Shown here: one piece after another, positions 30,949 through 31,402 of the stretch
Position numbering within the stretch: the first letter of the stretch is position 1
Layout of the letters: each line of letters starts with the position of its first letter
From: Oligoflexia bacterium
GTDB taxonomy: Bacteria > Bdellovibrionota > UBA1018 > CAIMNF01
NCBI GenBank assembly: GCA_903858975.1
Contig: CAIOKW010000179.1
Span: 1-31,402, forward strand
Reading direction: 5' to 3'
DNA: 31,402 nt
The notes under the pieces: model-generated
Told to the model about the DNA's origin: nothing
The model's input: only the letters and a program-made list of their open reading frames with translations
Database searches by the model: none
Translations under genes and position numbers: made by a program

Positions 30949-31402
30949 GGATTACCTCTCCACGATGATAAGGTTTTTTAGGTGTTTTTACGTATGAAAA
31001 GCGATCTGGATAACAAATATGATTCTGGAGTCCTGAGGGCGTTTTCAGTGGATCACTGATTACGCGAACGAGTCCTTTAGGTGGACGTGCTTTTTTTGCA
31101 GAATCTTTGCTCGCAATCCAGACGAAGGAAAACTTGAGCCACTCGCGAATACCTCCGAGCTTGATTGAAAACTTTCGAAAGAAACTTCCGGGAAGTGCCG
31201 CGGGAACTGAGAAGTGACACCAGTCTCTTCCGTCCGAAAGCGGGCACTTTTCAACGTGCAGACAAGGACCCCAAAGTGGAAGGGGAGAATCAGAAAGAAC
31301 GACTTCGTTTCTGATTTGAGAAAGGCGCTGGGATGCAGAACGAAAAGCAGGTTCCATCATCAACACGCCTCCGCCTTTTGGGTCTTTAAAGAAGGGGGCT
31401 AA
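30905..31402 (-). CDS. Rsm22-like ribosomal methyltransferase, C-terminal part (cut by window edge)
   Basis: The frame is open to the right edge, where LAPFFKDPKGGGVLMMEPAF enters the window, so the gene continues outside. The visible 165 residues hold the C-terminal domain of the Rsm22/METTL17 family. A cysteine set (CLHVEKC, then C eight residues later in GRDWCHFSVP, and a further Cys in NHICYPDRFSYV) matches the Fe-S-binding cluster of METTL17-like proteins. FSYVKTPKKPYHRGEVIRDP is the conserved end. The family acts on the small ribosomal subunit; bacterial members are little studied. It precedes psd with a 44-bp overlap. Confidence 0.82.
   Translation of the reverse strand, partial: LAPFFKDPKGGGVLMMEPAFRSASQRLSQIRNEVVLSDSPLPLWGPCLHVEKCPLSDGRDWCHFSVPAALPGSFFRKFSIKLGGIREWLKFSFVWIASKDSAKKARPPKGLVRVISDPLKTPSGLQNHICYPDRFSYVKTPKKPYHRGEVIRDPIFQSSHPKRRN

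Overview
The window is 31.4 kb of ordinary, gene-dense chromosome from a Gram-negative bacterium of moderate GC content. It carries lipoprotein and Sec signal peptides, a Tsr-type chemoreceptor with a periplasmic haem sensor, RF3, RNase D and phosphatidylserine decarboxylase. A secreted transglutaminase-elicitor-like protein, an EXORDIUM-like secreted protein, a subtilisin lipoprotein and a SWIM-SNF2 helicase are also present. Together these fit a predatory or bacteriolytic lineage such as Bdellovibrionota or a relative. That placement is inference from gene content, not a measured phylogeny. There is no insertion sequence, prophage, CRISPR array or integron.

Layout. 1-4.6 kb: the start of prfC (leaving the left edge), an orphan acidic protein, a DUF3465 secreted protein, RNase D, a VOC protein, glutaredoxin, a lone radical SAM/SPASM enzyme and a degenerate CPBP membrane protein. 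4.6-10.2 kb: a subtilisin lipoprotein, an extended SDR divergent from a TetR regulator across a clear palindrome, an EXORDIUM-like secreted protein with a strong terminator, a DMT transporter, and a small stress pair (CsbD plus a 50-residue membrane protein) behind a sigma-54-like promoter. 10.2-14.4 kb: a flavoprotein translationally coupled to a haem-binding chemoreceptor, a HAD phosphatase, a DoxX protein and tRNA-Arg(CCG). 14.5-22.1 kb: a 1120-residue SWIM-SNF2 helicase, tRNA-Glu(TTC), sppA overlapping rsmB, and the transglutaminase-like protein.

22.1-31.4 kb is entirely minus strand and is the most interesting part. Read in the direction of transcription it holds an Rsm22-like methyltransferase (cut by the right edge), phosphatidylserine decarboxylase, and three overlapping unknown genes. 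After a 114-bp gap with two inverted repeats comes a five-gene operon: ethanolamine permease, glutamine-synthetase-like ligase, iron alcohol dehydrogenase, class I glutamine-amidotransferase-fold hydrolase and aldehyde dehydrogenase. The set reads as a complete microcompartment-free route. Ethanolamine is imported, gamma-glutamylated, oxidised twice to gamma-glutamylglycine, and hydrolysed to glutamate and glycine. No EutBC lyase or shell protein is in the window.

A pattern running across the window is that several genes lack a Shine-Dalgarno sequence and instead have a -10-like hexamer ending 6-7 nt before the start codon (prfC, glutaredoxin, the CPBP gene, tetR, sppA). This suggests leaderless transcripts. 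Other genes here have strong ribosome binding sites.
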